From assembly GCA_002938315.1 (NCBI GenBank), contig PTLL01000012.1, forward strand, positions 1 to 43,879: 43,879 nt of DNA. The letters run 5' to 3'. Below, piece after piece: positions 7,471 to 14,728 of this stretch (positions are counted from its first letter, which is position 1; each line of letters opens with the position of its first letter). The translations under genes and the position numbers were made by a program. This DNA is from Alphaproteobacteria bacterium MarineAlpha3_Bin2 (GTDB lineage Bacteria > Pseudomonadota > Alphaproteobacteria > Rhodospirillales > Casp-alpha2). The notes under the pieces were generated by a model. That model was not told the DNA's origin. It saw only the letters and a program-made list of their open reading frames with translations, and did not search any database.

Positions 7471-8556
7471 TCAGCCGGTGATCGTGGTTTGATATATAAT
7501 CCCGGCGGCGAGCGAACCCGTCAACGATATCACCAGATACCAGGAGAACACTTGCCCCCGGACCAAGGCGAAAACCGCCATGGCGGCGGGAATGGAAGTT
7601 ACCCCCCCGGCGACCATGAACGACAGCGCCGCCCCTTCGGCCATGCCCATATCGATCAACCCGGCCATCAGCGGGATCGCGGCGAAACCGTTCATATAGG
7701 CCGGAATACCGGCGGCCACGGCGGCGGGAATGGTCCACCAGGAGTCGCCTCCAAGCCATTCGGCGACCAGGGAAGCGGGAATATAGGCAACCATCAGGCT
7801 TTCGATGGTGAACGCCAGGGTCAGCCACTTACCCAGGAACCAGCCATTTTCGCCAAGGGAATGAGTAAATTTGCGGCGACGGGGGGCTTCCTTCCAGAAC
7901 CGCCACAGTACCCCGTTGCCGGCTTTTTTTTCGGAGGAACAGGACGATTCGCAACGGTTACCGACACCGGCGCTCAATGGATTATGAAACCAACCGATCC
8001 GAACGGCGGCCAAGGTGGCGAATCCGCCGATCAGGCCAATTCCGAAAGCAGCCAGGGTTTTGGCGACGGTAAATGGTAGGCCCAGTGCGGCGGCGCTGAG
8101 GATAAACATCTCCGGATCCATCAACGGCGACGAAATCCAAAACGCCATTACCGGGGCCAAGGGGACGCCGGCGCCAAGTAGGCCGGCGACGATAGGAATA
8201 ACCCCGCACGAGCAAAACGGTGACAGGCTTCCGAACAGAGCGGCGGCGGTAATGGTGGCCACCGGTTTGCCGGAAAAAATGCGCTGGATCAGCTTTTCCG
8301 ATCCGGTCGCCTGTGCATAGGCAGCAACGGCGATGGAAAACAATAGGAACGGGGAAATCTGGACCAAAGCTCCGGCGACGAATTTCAAGCTTTCCGGAAC
8401 CTTGTCCGGTGCAAGCAGGGACAGACCCAGGTAAAGCGCCGCCATTGCCCACACCACCTTGTCGATTCCGGCAAACCGTTCCTGGAGGGTCGGAAGAAAT
8501 GGTTGAGGAGGGGAGGAGGTTTGGATTTTTACCTCGGATTCGGAGTGCCCATCCAT
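7471..8556 (-). CDS. ArsP/DUF318-type permease, putative metalloid efflux
   Basis: This is a 361-residue membrane protein with about eight to ten hydrophobic segments. It carries the two family hallmarks: SPFCSCGVIPI, with paired cysteines in an inverted half, and SSPLMDPEMF. A second copy of the fold appears near the C-terminus (GIPAYMNGFAAIPLMAGL). A loop with CESSCSSEKK (about residues 203-212) is cysteine-rich. ArsP proteins export trivalent organoarsenicals in studied bacteria; some relatives have other substrates. The gene begins three bases after an ArsR-type repressor whose C-terminal Cys pair fits As(III) sensing, which supports a metalloid role. The substrate is inferred. Confidence 0.82.
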   Translation of the reverse strand: MDGHSESEVKIQTSSPPQPFLPTLQERFAGIDKVVWAMAALYLGLSLLAPDKVPESLKFVAGALVQISPFLLFSIAVAAYAQATGSEKLIQRIFSGKPVATITAAALFGSLSPFCSCGVIPIVAGLLGAGVPLAPVMAFWISSPLMDPEMFILSAAALGLPFTVAKTLAAFGIGLIGGFATLAAVRIGWFHNPLSAGVGNRCESSCSSEKKAGNGVLWRFWKEAPRRRKFTHSLGENGWFLGKWLTLAFTIESLMVAYIPASLVAEWLGGDSWWTIPAAVAAGIPAYMNGFAAIPLMAGLIDMGMAEGAALSFMVAGGVTSIPAAMAVFALVRGQVFSWYLVISLTGSLAAGIIYQTTITG

Positions 8557-8559
8557 GGT

Positions 8560-8880
8560 TTAGGCGGCCGTGGTATCGGCGTAATCCGCGGTATCGAAAC
8601 CGGTGCAGCATTCGGCGGTCAGAAAGGTGATCAGATCATCCATGATGCCGGGGCGGGTAGAACAATGCAATTGCCGACCCTGGCGGCGTTGTTCGACCAA
8701 ACCGGTCCAGGACAGCCTGGCGATATGGTGCGACAGGGTGGATGCCGGAATTTGCAGTCGGCGCTGGATGTCACCGACCACCATGCCGTCGGGCCCGGCC
8801 TTGACCAGCAAGCGAAACACCGATAGCCGCGTCGGGCTACCCAGTTCGGACAAACATTTAGCGGCGATTTCCTCGTTCAT
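8560..8880 (-). CDS. ArsR-family metalloid-responsive repressor
   Basis: A winged-helix regulator of 106 residues from ATG 8880. The core reads LGSPTRLSVFRLLV, then the recognition helix region IPASTLSHHIARL and the wing VEQRRQGRQLHCS. It lacks the classical ELCVCDL metal site (here MVVGDI) but has a vicinal Cys pair, TAECCTGF, near the C-terminus, as in ArsR proteins that bind As(III) through C-terminal cysteines. A GTG at 8904 would add eight residues, but it would lie only a few bases from the likely transcript start. The permease gene follows three bases downstream. The palindrome at 8918-8933 is the likely operator. Confidence 0.85.
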   Translation of the reverse strand: MNEEIAAKCLSELGSPTRLSVFRLLVKAGPDGMVVGDIQRRLQIPASTLSHHIARLSWTGLVEQRRQGRQLHCSTRPGIMDDLITFLTAECCTGFDTADYADTTAA

Positions 8881-8917
8881 GAGAGCACTATATCCCAGGG
8901 CCACCCTTAAATAAACT

Positions 8918-8933
8918 ATATTTCTAGAAATAT
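8918..8933 (-). promoter_or_regulatory. Palindromic operator overlapping the arsR promoter
   Basis: ATATTTCTAGAAATAT is a perfect 16-base palindrome. A TATAGT -10-like hexamer (complement of 8915-8920) overlaps its edge, so binding would block initiation of the arsR-permease transcript. A related half-site, ATATTAGAAAT, lies just upstream at 8937-8947. Position and symmetry fit an ArsR dimer site. The promoter's -35 is weak. Confidence 0.6.
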
Positions 8934-9033
8934 CGAAATATTAGAAATGTGCAGCCGTCAAGGCGCGAGGCGCCGTAAGGGTCATCGGCGTTGGGAGCGA
9001 CGATTCAAGCGAAGTGGGATGTAAAAGAACGCC

Positions 9034-9636
9034 CTATGGCACCAGGGGAAACGGTTCTTGCTTTATGGTTTGTCCGAGACCGTCAACAATGACGGGAATC
9101 ATTGCCCGGGTCATTCGGCGGTCACTGCCGCTAGCGGTGTCGGCGCTGCTCCACCCCTGCCAGTGGCGCTTGCCGTTGGTCTTGTTGTCGATGGTGACAT
9201 CAATACGGAAACTGCTTGGCGTTACCGTCCGGGTGGCTTCCTTGCGGTCAGGGTTAAGGAGTCCGCCGCGGGCTGAATTAAAAAGGTTTAACCGGACCCT
9301 CGGCGCGTCGGTGCCCGTTTGATCATGGTTGTTGCTGAGTTCGACAAACCGGTTGGGGCCGCCGCCGACCCAAGACCCTACCGAATCCCTGGTTTCAAAG
9401 GTCATAATTAGGTCTGCGTCTTTGCTGACCGTATATCCCTTACGTTGCAGGGAGCGTTCGAAGTCCTTTTGCAGGATGAGGTTGCGGTCGGAATTATCCA
9501 GCGGACGCACTAAAATTGCCGACCCCGCCGGCACCGGCCGGAAGGAAACCGCATTCATCAAGCCTTCGGCGTGGACTGCCGCCGTCGTCGAAATCCAGAC
9601 AGAGACCAAGGCGATAAGGAAAGTAACGCTTCTCAC
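9034..9636 (-). CDS. Exported protein of unknown function
   Basis: This encodes 200 residues from a GTG at 9636 with GGGAG ten bases upstream. The first 23 residues form a Sec-type signal peptide ending at VHA, followed by a mature part of about 175 residues. It contains ILVRPLDNSDRNLILQKDFE and KDADLIMTFETRDS, a layout seen in periplasmic or outer-membrane-associated beta proteins such as DUF4136-type families, but I cannot assign it. Residues from GSWVGGGPN to the end are polar and lack motifs I know. It is a single gene on the minus strand, ending about 150 bases from arsR. No partner is evident. Confidence 0.72.
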   Translation of the reverse strand: MRSVTFLIALVSVWISTTAAVHAEGLMNAVSFRPVPAGSAILVRPLDNSDRNLILQKDFERSLQRKGYTVSKDADLIMTFETRDSVGSWVGGGPNRFVELSNNHDQTGTDAPRVRLNLFNSARGGLLNPDRKEATRTVTPSSFRIDVTIDNKTNGKRHWQGWSSADTASGSDRRMTRAMIPVIVDGLGQTIKQEPFPLVP

Positions 9637-9852
9637 GACAATTATACTCCCGAGATAAAGATCCCCCGCGGTCAGGTAAGCCCACAGGTAGGGGATATTA
9701 ACTGCCTATTTTATAACAGCTTATGGAATAGAGGAAACCCTCTTTCCTGTACGGCCTGAAAAGGCTTGTTTCCATGGGATTAGCCCTTCTTTATTGGCGT
9801 GGTAATAAGGACCCTACGCCATCTTGAAACCGAAATTGAGTGTTAGACGTAT

Positions 9853-11487
9853 ATGCAGGACACGTCGAAAGTAGTATTCACACCGGGTTTTTTACCTCGG
9901 TGGTCCCTGGCCGTTTTGCCCATTGGTTACATGGTCATGGCGTTTTGGGTGCGGGCGCAAGGCGGCCCGGCATGGCTGTGGTTTAATCTGGACCCCGATT
10001 ATTTTTACCTTATAGATTCGCTAAATATCATTAACCTGACGACGCCGGGCCACGTTTACCATCCGGGAACGACGGTCCAGTGGCTTGGTGCCTTAATCTT
10101 GAAGATCAACCAATGGGGCGCATCCACCGACGCCCTTACGGCCAATGTCCTGGCCAGTCCGGAATCTTCCTTGTCGTTGATATCGACGGTGTTCATCTTC
10201 ATCAACGGTGCCTGCGCCTTGATGGTAGGGGTCGTGGGTTTAAGGGTATTCGGAGGCGTGGTTGCAGCCTGGTTCCTGCAAATGGCGCCGGTCATGTCCA
10301 TGGTCATTTTTAAGCACAGTTATCACGTCAAGCCAGAAGCACTGTTGCTGGCGACGGGGCTGTTGCTGGCCGCGGTTTCGGTGTTGTCTCTGTCGCCGGG
10401 GTTGTTGGCGCGTCGGCGGTGGCGTTTCGCCATCGCTTTTGGCGTCATCGCCGGATTCGGGGTGGCGACGAAAATCACCGCCTTCCCGGTTTTTCTATTG
10501 CCGTTATTCGTGTTGGCGGGGGCAGGCGAAAACATTGGGGATGGTTTGAAGGCGATGGCCTTATACGGCGTCGCCGCGCTGGCGGCGCTGATCGTCTTCA
10601 CCCTGCCGGCGGTGGGTGCCTATGATGTCTTTTTCGACTGGATGATGACCGTTTCCCAGGGCAACAGTGCCTACGGAGGGACGGTGCCGGTTGACCAAGT
10701 GGCTGCCTATCCCTTGCAGGTTCTCAAGCTGTTCAAGCGCCCGGCCTTTCACGTGGTCTTTATTCTCGGCGTGGTGGCGGTGATTTTCGCGGTTCGCCGC
10801 CGGACCGGGCCTGCGCCCGAAATCTGGCTATTGGCGGGCATCGTGGTATCGCAATTCGCCCATGCCCTATTGGTCGCCAAGCAGGCCAACGCGATTTACA
10901 TGATCCCGTCCTTTGTGCTGATCCCGTTGGCCTTCGTTTTGGTTTGGCGATTGGGTGAAGCGTTGTTGTCCAGATCCCTCGGCCCCGGCGTCGCCGTATT
11001 ATTGGCCGCTTTGGTAGCGGCGCAGGGCATCGGGGTTTCAAAGTTGGTCCGGGAAACGGCGGCAAACCGTGACCAGGCACTGTCCGTGAATATGGATCTT
11101 TTTAAAGGCTGTGCCCGGGTCTATTCCTATGCGGCATCCAGTGAACTTTATGCCCTGATGTTGGCAGATTACGTCACCGGCAGTCGTTTCGGCGGCTTGC
11201 TGGGTAAAATGATTGCGCCCGGCGACTATTGGCTGGAACACTGGTGGGATCAACACCGGATGGTATTTCGAGACTGGCGCGGGCCAAAAGACATGTCGAA
11301 GGTTCTCAAGGGATATCCCTGTGCCGTCTACCGGGCGACCGATTGGGCAACCATCGAACGCCTAATGCCGCAGGTTATGTCCGGGTCGGCGATAAAAAAA
11401 ATATGCAAGGCCGGGCCTGAAACCATCGCCACCCACGGCATCGATTGTGACGGGAAACCGCTTCAACCTGAATCATTAAAACCATGA
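9853..11487 (+). CDS. Multi-pass membrane glycosyltransferase, GT-C/GT39-like
   Basis: The product is a 544-residue protein with about ten transmembrane helices and an acidic motif, NLDPDYFYLIDS, in the first extracytoplasmic loop after helix 1. This matches the Asp-containing loop of GT-C enzymes that take sugars from polyprenyl phosphates. PGHVYHPGTTVQWLG follows in the same loop. The last 170 residues are soluble and less conserved, with EHWWDQHRMVFRDWRG. Donor and acceptor are unknown; cell-envelope glycan or lipid modification is an inference. Its TGA overlaps the ATG of the gamma-glutamyltranspeptidase gene (11484-11487), so the two are probably translated as a unit. The start ATG at 9853 has only a weak ribosome site. 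Confidence 0.72.
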   Translation: MQDTSKVVFTPGFLPRWSLAVLPIGYMVMAFWVRAQGGPAWLWFNLDPDYFYLIDSLNIINLTTPGHVYHPGTTVQWLGALILKINQWGASTDALTANVLASPESSLSLISTVFIFINGACALMVGVVGLRVFGGVVAAWFLQMAPVMSMVIFKHSYHVKPEALLLATGLLLAAVSVLSLSPGLLARRRWRFAIAFGVIAGFGVATKITAFPVFLLPLFVLAGAGENIGDGLKAMALYGVAALAALIVFTLPAVGAYDVFFDWMMTVSQGNSAYGGTVPVDQVAAYPLQVLKLFKRPAFHVVFILGVVAVIFAVRRRTGPAPEIWLLAGIVVSQFAHALLVAKQANAIYMIPSFVLIPLAFVLVWRLGEALLSRSLGPGVAVLLAALVAAQGIGVSKLVRETAANRDQALSVNMDLFKGCARVYSYAASSELYALMLADYVTGSRFGGLLGKMIAPGDYWLEHWWDQHRMVFRDWRGPKDMSKVLKGYPCAVYRATDWATIERLMPQVMSGSAIKKICKAGPETIATHGIDCDGKPLQPESLKP

Positions 11488-13061
11488 GTCCCAAAGGCAC
11501 AAAGGGCATCGTCGCCGCTGGTCATCCTGAAACCACGCGCGCCGCCGCCATCATTTTGGAAGAGGGCGGCAACGCCTTTGACGCCGTGTTGGCTGCGATT
11601 TTTGCGGCCTCGGTGGTCGAACCGGTTTTGTGTTCGCTCGGCGGCGGTGGGTTTTTGCTGGCCCGCCCTGGCGAAAAGGCAGATGTCGGCGGGGACGCGG
11701 TGTTGTACGATTTCTTTGCCCAAACGCCGAAACAAAAAGCGCCCGAAGCGGGCCTGGATTTCTATCCCATTGACGCCGATTTCGGCACCGTGACCCAGGA
11801 ATTTCACATCGGCATGGCATCCATGGCGACGCCGGGAACGGTCAGGGGGTTGTTCCATATCCATCGCGATCTTTGCACCATGCCCATGCCCCGGATTGTG
11901 GAGCCGGCGGTGGCCTTGGCCAGTGACGGCTTTACTGTCAATCAATTGCAGGCGTACCTGTTTCAGGTGGTCGGGCCGATCTATATGTCTTCGGCGGCCA
12001 GCCGCGATATCTTCGCCGGCACCGCCAATCCGGATGCACCGAAAGCCGAAGGCGAGACCATGACCAACCCGGATTTCGCCGATACCCTGGACGCCCTGGC
12101 CCGGGAAGGCGAAGACCTGTTCTACCGGGGCGAAATTGCCTCGGCCATCGCCGGCGATTGCTTGTCAGGGGGTGGCCTGTTATCGATCGCCGATTTTGAA
12201 GAATATCGGGCCCATCAGCGCCACCCCCTTAGCGTCGATTACCGGGGGATGCGCATGTATACCAATCCGCCACCGTCCTCCGGCGGTATCCTGATCGCCT
12301 TTGCCTTGGAATTGCTGAAGGGCATGGACATGCGGGGATTAAGCTTCGGCACGCCAGCGTACCTTGAGCGTTTGGCGAAGGTAATGGAATTGACCAACAA
12401 AGCCAGGATCGAAAGCGGCATTCACGAAACAACCGGGTCCTTGTTGGACCCTGATTTCCTCGCCATCTACAAGTCTGAGATTTTAGACAAGCCCCAGGTT
12501 CATCGCGGCACCACACATGTCAGCATTATCGATGCCGCCGGCAACGCCGCCTCATTGACGGTGTCCAACGGCGAGGGGGCGGGATATATCGCCCCCGGCA
12601 CCGGGATCATGCTCAACAACATGCTGGGGGAAGAAGACATCAATCCGGCTGGGTTTCACCACTGGCCGGAGGACACACGGATTTGTTCGATGATGGCGCC
12701 GTCGTTGGCGGTGGAGCCCGGCGGCGGCCTGATCGCATTCGGGTCTGGCGGCTCCAACCGGCTCAGGACCGCCATTCTTCAGGTGGTGGTCAACCTGTTG
12801 GATTTTGCCATGTCTGTCGAAGACGCCGTCAATGCGCCCCGGGTGCATTTTGAAGGCGGGCTTTTAAATATTGAAAATGGCTTTGATGATGAGGTTACCG
12901 CCCGGCTGGTCGCCGATTTTGCCGAGACAGAATGCTGGAACGAACAAAACCTGTTTTTCGGAGGCGTCCATGTTGCCCGCCTAAAAAGGTCGCCTGGGGG
13001 CGGAAAAGTCTTTGACGGTGCCGGCGATCCGCGCCGGGGAGGCGCCGTCGAAATAGTATAA
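11484..13061 (+). CDS. Gamma-glutamyltranspeptidase family Ntn-hydrolase
   Basis: This 525-residue member of the GGT family is made as a precursor that cuts itself before a catalytic threonine. Here the site is RGTTHVSIID with Thr343 as the expected nucleophile. Other family landmarks are GHPETTRAAAIILEEGGNAFDA near the start, PPPSSGGI (about residues 262-269), and LNNMLGEEDINP and GSGGSNRLRTAI in the small subunit. There is no signal peptide, unlike E. coli GGT, so it may act in the cytoplasm on gamma-glutamyl compounds. It overlaps the upstream glycosyltransferase gene by four bases. The symbol ggt is withheld because substrate and location differ from the classical enzyme. Confidence 0.88.
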   Translation: MSPKGTKGIVAAGHPETTRAAAIILEEGGNAFDAVLAAIFAASVVEPVLCSLGGGGFLLARPGEKADVGGDAVLYDFFAQTPKQKAPEAGLDFYPIDADFGTVTQEFHIGMASMATPGTVRGLFHIHRDLCTMPMPRIVEPAVALASDGFTVNQLQAYLFQVVGPIYMSSAASRDIFAGTANPDAPKAEGETMTNPDFADTLDALAREGEDLFYRGEIASAIAGDCLSGGGLLSIADFEEYRAHQRHPLSVDYRGMRMYTNPPPSSGGILIAFALELLKGMDMRGLSFGTPAYLERLAKVMELTNKARIESGIHETTGSLLDPDFLAIYKSEILDKPQVHRGTTHVSIIDAAGNAASLTVSNGEGAGYIAPGTGIMLNNMLGEEDINPAGFHHWPEDTRICSMMAPSLAVEPGGGLIAFGSGGSNRLRTAILQVVVNLLDFAMSVEDAVNAPRVHFEGGLLNIENGFDDEVTARLVADFAETECWNEQNLFFGGVHVARLKRSPGGGKVFDGAGDPRRGGAVEIV

Positions 13062-13187
13062 TCCGGCATCTCTAACGGAACAAAAGGCTTGGTCTCGTCT
13101 TTCACGGGGAAAAGCACTACTATCCGGACGAAATAATAAACGAAAACAATAAGACCAAGTACTCTTAGGGGGCGGGAGCCAAAGACA

Positions 13188-13931
13188 ATGCCCGATAATG
13201 TTTTGGAAGACCTTTCCAACATCGACCTGATGGTGGAACTAGAGCTTGGCGAGCGTGAGAAAATCGAAGCTTCCTGCAGCTTTAAACACTACGATGAACA
13301 AGAACAGATTATTGATCGTCAAAGCGAAACCACGGACGTGTTTTTTATCGTTCAGGGGACAGTCCGGGTCGTCAATTACTCTCTTTCCGGGCGCGAAATT
13401 ACCCTCGATGACTTAACGCAAGGGTATTATTTCGGCGAATTGGCAGCCCTTGACGGCGCCCCACGGTCAGCCAGTGTCATGGCCCTTTCCGATTGCCTGG
13501 TGGCGGCCATGCCCCAGGAACAGTTCCTGGCTTTATTGGAAAATCATTCTTCCATATCCCTGAAGGTGATGAAGTCATTGGCTGGTATTGTCCGGGCCTC
13601 TACGGATCGGATCATGGATTTAAGCACACTCGCCGCCAACAACAGGGTCCAGGCGGATTTATTAAGGTTGGCAAGAAACCATATGGACGATGGCAATAGG
13701 GCCGAAATATCTCCAATTCCCCTACACAGTGATATCGCCAGCCGCGCCTCGACCACCCGTGAGACCGTCGCTAGGGTCTTAAATGACCCTGCCCGGCGCG
13801 ATGTCGTGGAGCGCCAAAAAGAGTGTCTTGTGGTCCTAGATATGGAAATCTTAAGCAATATGGTTGAGAAAGTCCGGGGCAATAACCCCGCACAATTCCC
13901 GCCATCGGCCGGTTCCCCAGTTGTTTTATGA
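13188..13931 (+). CDS. Crp/Fnr-family transcription regulator
   Basis: A 247-residue regulator with an N-terminal cyclic-nucleotide-binding beta-roll (about residues 15-130; FFIVQGTVRVV, GYYFGELAALDGAPRSASVMAL). A long dimer helix and a C-terminal winged helix follow (about 150-225; HSDIASRASTTRETVARVLND). The phosphate-binding-cassette-like GELAALDGAPRSA keeps the Glu and the Arg-Ser-Ala that contact cAMP in CRP, so cAMP or another nucleotide is a possible ligand. Cysteine spacing typical of the Fnr iron-sulfur cluster is absent. GGGAG lies about ten bases before the ATG. The gene stands alone, followed by a small membrane peptide gene. Targets are unknown. Confidence 0.9.
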   Translation: MPDNVLEDLSNIDLMVELELGEREKIEASCSFKHYDEQEQIIDRQSETTDVFFIVQGTVRVVNYSLSGREITLDDLTQGYYFGELAALDGAPRSASVMALSDCLVAAMPQEQFLALLENHSSISLKVMKSLAGIVRASTDRIMDLSTLAANNRVQADLLRLARNHMDDGNRAEISPIPLHSDIASRASTTRETVARVLNDPARRDVVERQKECLVVLDMEILSNMVEKVRGNNPAQFPPSAGSPVVL

Positions 13932-13996
13932 CCTGTGACGACGGTCACTTTCGCCGCGTCCAAATTGTGGGAAACTTCTATCCAGGGTAAAGGAGA

Positions 13997-14098
13997 ATGA
14001 TGAAGACCACGTTAAAAGCATTCGGCGTAGCGGTGTCCCTCACTTTTATCTTAATAGCAATGATGCCTTCGGGATCGGTTATTACCGGAGGGTTCTAA
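13997..14098 (+). CDS. Small membrane peptide, 33 residues
   Basis: A short frame beginning ATGATGAAG encodes a Lys-containing N-terminus, one hydrophobic helix (about residues 8-24, FGVAVSLTFILIAMMP) and a tail ending GSVITGGF. It has the best ribosome site in the neighbourhood (AAAGGAGA) placed directly before the first ATG and about five bases before the second ATG, which may be the true start. A strong terminator follows 55 bases after its stop. It lies 65 bases downstream of the Crp/Fnr gene on the same strand. No family was recognised. It could equally be a short exported leader or a chance frame, but the combination of signals favours a real gene. Confidence 0.55.
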   Translation: MMKTTLKAFGVAVSLTFILIAMMPSGSVITGGF

Positions 14099-14153
14099 GC
14101 TAACGCCTTGGAAAAGGTGAGGATGAATACACCTATATTCAACAATGACGTTC

Positions 14154-14182
14154 GGGTCGCCAAAAAGGCGGCCCTTTTTTTT
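14154..14182 (+). terminator. Strong intrinsic terminator
   Basis: GGGTCGCC and GGCGGCCC form an eight-pair stem (one T-G wobble) around the loop AAAAA, followed by eight T residues. It closes the Crp/Fnr and small-peptide transcript and isolates it from the divK leader. Confidence 0.9.
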
Positions 14183-14193
14183 AATTCTGTCAT

Positions 14194-14222
14194 TTGACTT
14201 GCAAACCGGAATGCAGCATCAT
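14194..14222 (+). promoter_or_regulatory. Candidate divK promoter
   Basis: TTGACT (14194-14199) is followed after 17 bases by CATCAT (14217-14222), a fair -35 with a weak -10. Transcription would start near 14229, exactly where the first leader hairpin begins. No TTAA-N7-TTAA CtrA box was seen here. Confidence 0.4.
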
Positions 14223-14228
14223 TTTTAA

Positions 14229-14297
14229 ATCAAAGGGTTTATGACCCTTCTGATGTCCACTTTAGCCAACAAAAGAACAGCGGGTGTTCTTTTGTTG
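14229..14297 (+). promoter_or_regulatory. Two strong hairpins in the divK leader
   Basis: The first hairpin (14229-14254) pairs ATCAAAGGGT with ACCCTT-c-TGAT around the loop TTATG: ten pairs with one bulge. The second (14267-14297) is a perfect 13-base inverted repeat, CAACAAAAGAACA and TGTTCTTTTGTTG, around GCGGG. No T tract follows the second hairpin, so it is not an ordinary terminator. The divK ribosome site starts 25 bases further on. The leader could control stability or translation of divK, or act as a site for a dimeric protein. Function is inferred. Confidence 0.6.
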
Positions 14298-14332
14298 CCT
14301 TAAAATCGGGGACTTGAGGTTAAGGAAATTTT

Positions 14333-14698
14333 GTGGCGAAAACCATCCTGATCGTTGAAGACAACGATTTGAATATGAAGCTGTTCAATGACCTGCTTCA
14401 GGCTCATGGCTATGAAACCGTGCAGACCATGGATGGTCGGGATGTGCTTGAGTTGGCACGCGAACATAGCCCCGATTTGATCATCATGGATATTCAATTG
14501 CCTGAAATTTCGGGCTTGGAAGTCACCAAGATGTTGAAGGCCGATGACGATTTAAAGGGTATTCCCGTCATCGCGGTGACGGCTTTCGCCATGAAGGGCG
14601 ACGAAGTGAAAATTCGCGAGGGCGGGTGTGAAGGGTACATTGCCAAACCGATTTCGGTTCCGACCTTTCTTGAAACGGTTGCTAAGTTTCTAAATTAA
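14333..14698 (+). CDS. divK: Cell-cycle response regulator DivK
   Basis: A single-domain receiver of 121 residues, closely like Caulobacter DivK in wording: [14 protein letters not shown], the phosphoacceptor Asp53 in [15 protein letters not shown], the switch Thr in [10 protein letters not shown], and the conserved Lys in GYIAKPIS. In Caulobacter DivK is phosphorylated by DivJ, dephosphorylated by PleC, and signals to the CtrA pathway at the poles. Here partner kinases are not in the window. The start is GTG at 14333 with AAGGAAA six bases upstream. pleD follows 30 bases later, the classical pair. Confidence 0.95.
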   Translation: MAKTILIVEDNDLNMKLFNDLLQAHGYETVQTMDGRDVLELAREHSPDLIIMDIQLPEISGLEVTKMLKADDDLKGIPVIAVTAFAMKGDEVKIREGGCEGYIAKPISVPTFLETVAKFLN

Positions 14699-14728
14699 AA
14701 CATTTTTTGAGCTTATCAGGGATTATCC

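Noticed and set aside
7081-8079. Long plus-strand frame of 332 codons
   Set aside because: It lies antisense to hisZ and the ArsP-like permease, is very rich in Arg, Gly and Ser, and shows no domain; both opposite-strand genes have clear family motifs.
13088-13159. Inverted repeat CTTGGTCT / AGACCAAG before the Crp/Fnr gene
   Set aside because: The arms are only eight bases and 56 bases apart; too weak for an operator or terminator without conservation data.
14123-14197. Second short frame (about 24 codons) after the 33-residue peptide
   Set aside because: It runs straight through the strong terminator hairpin and T tract, so it would scarcely be transcribed as a message.
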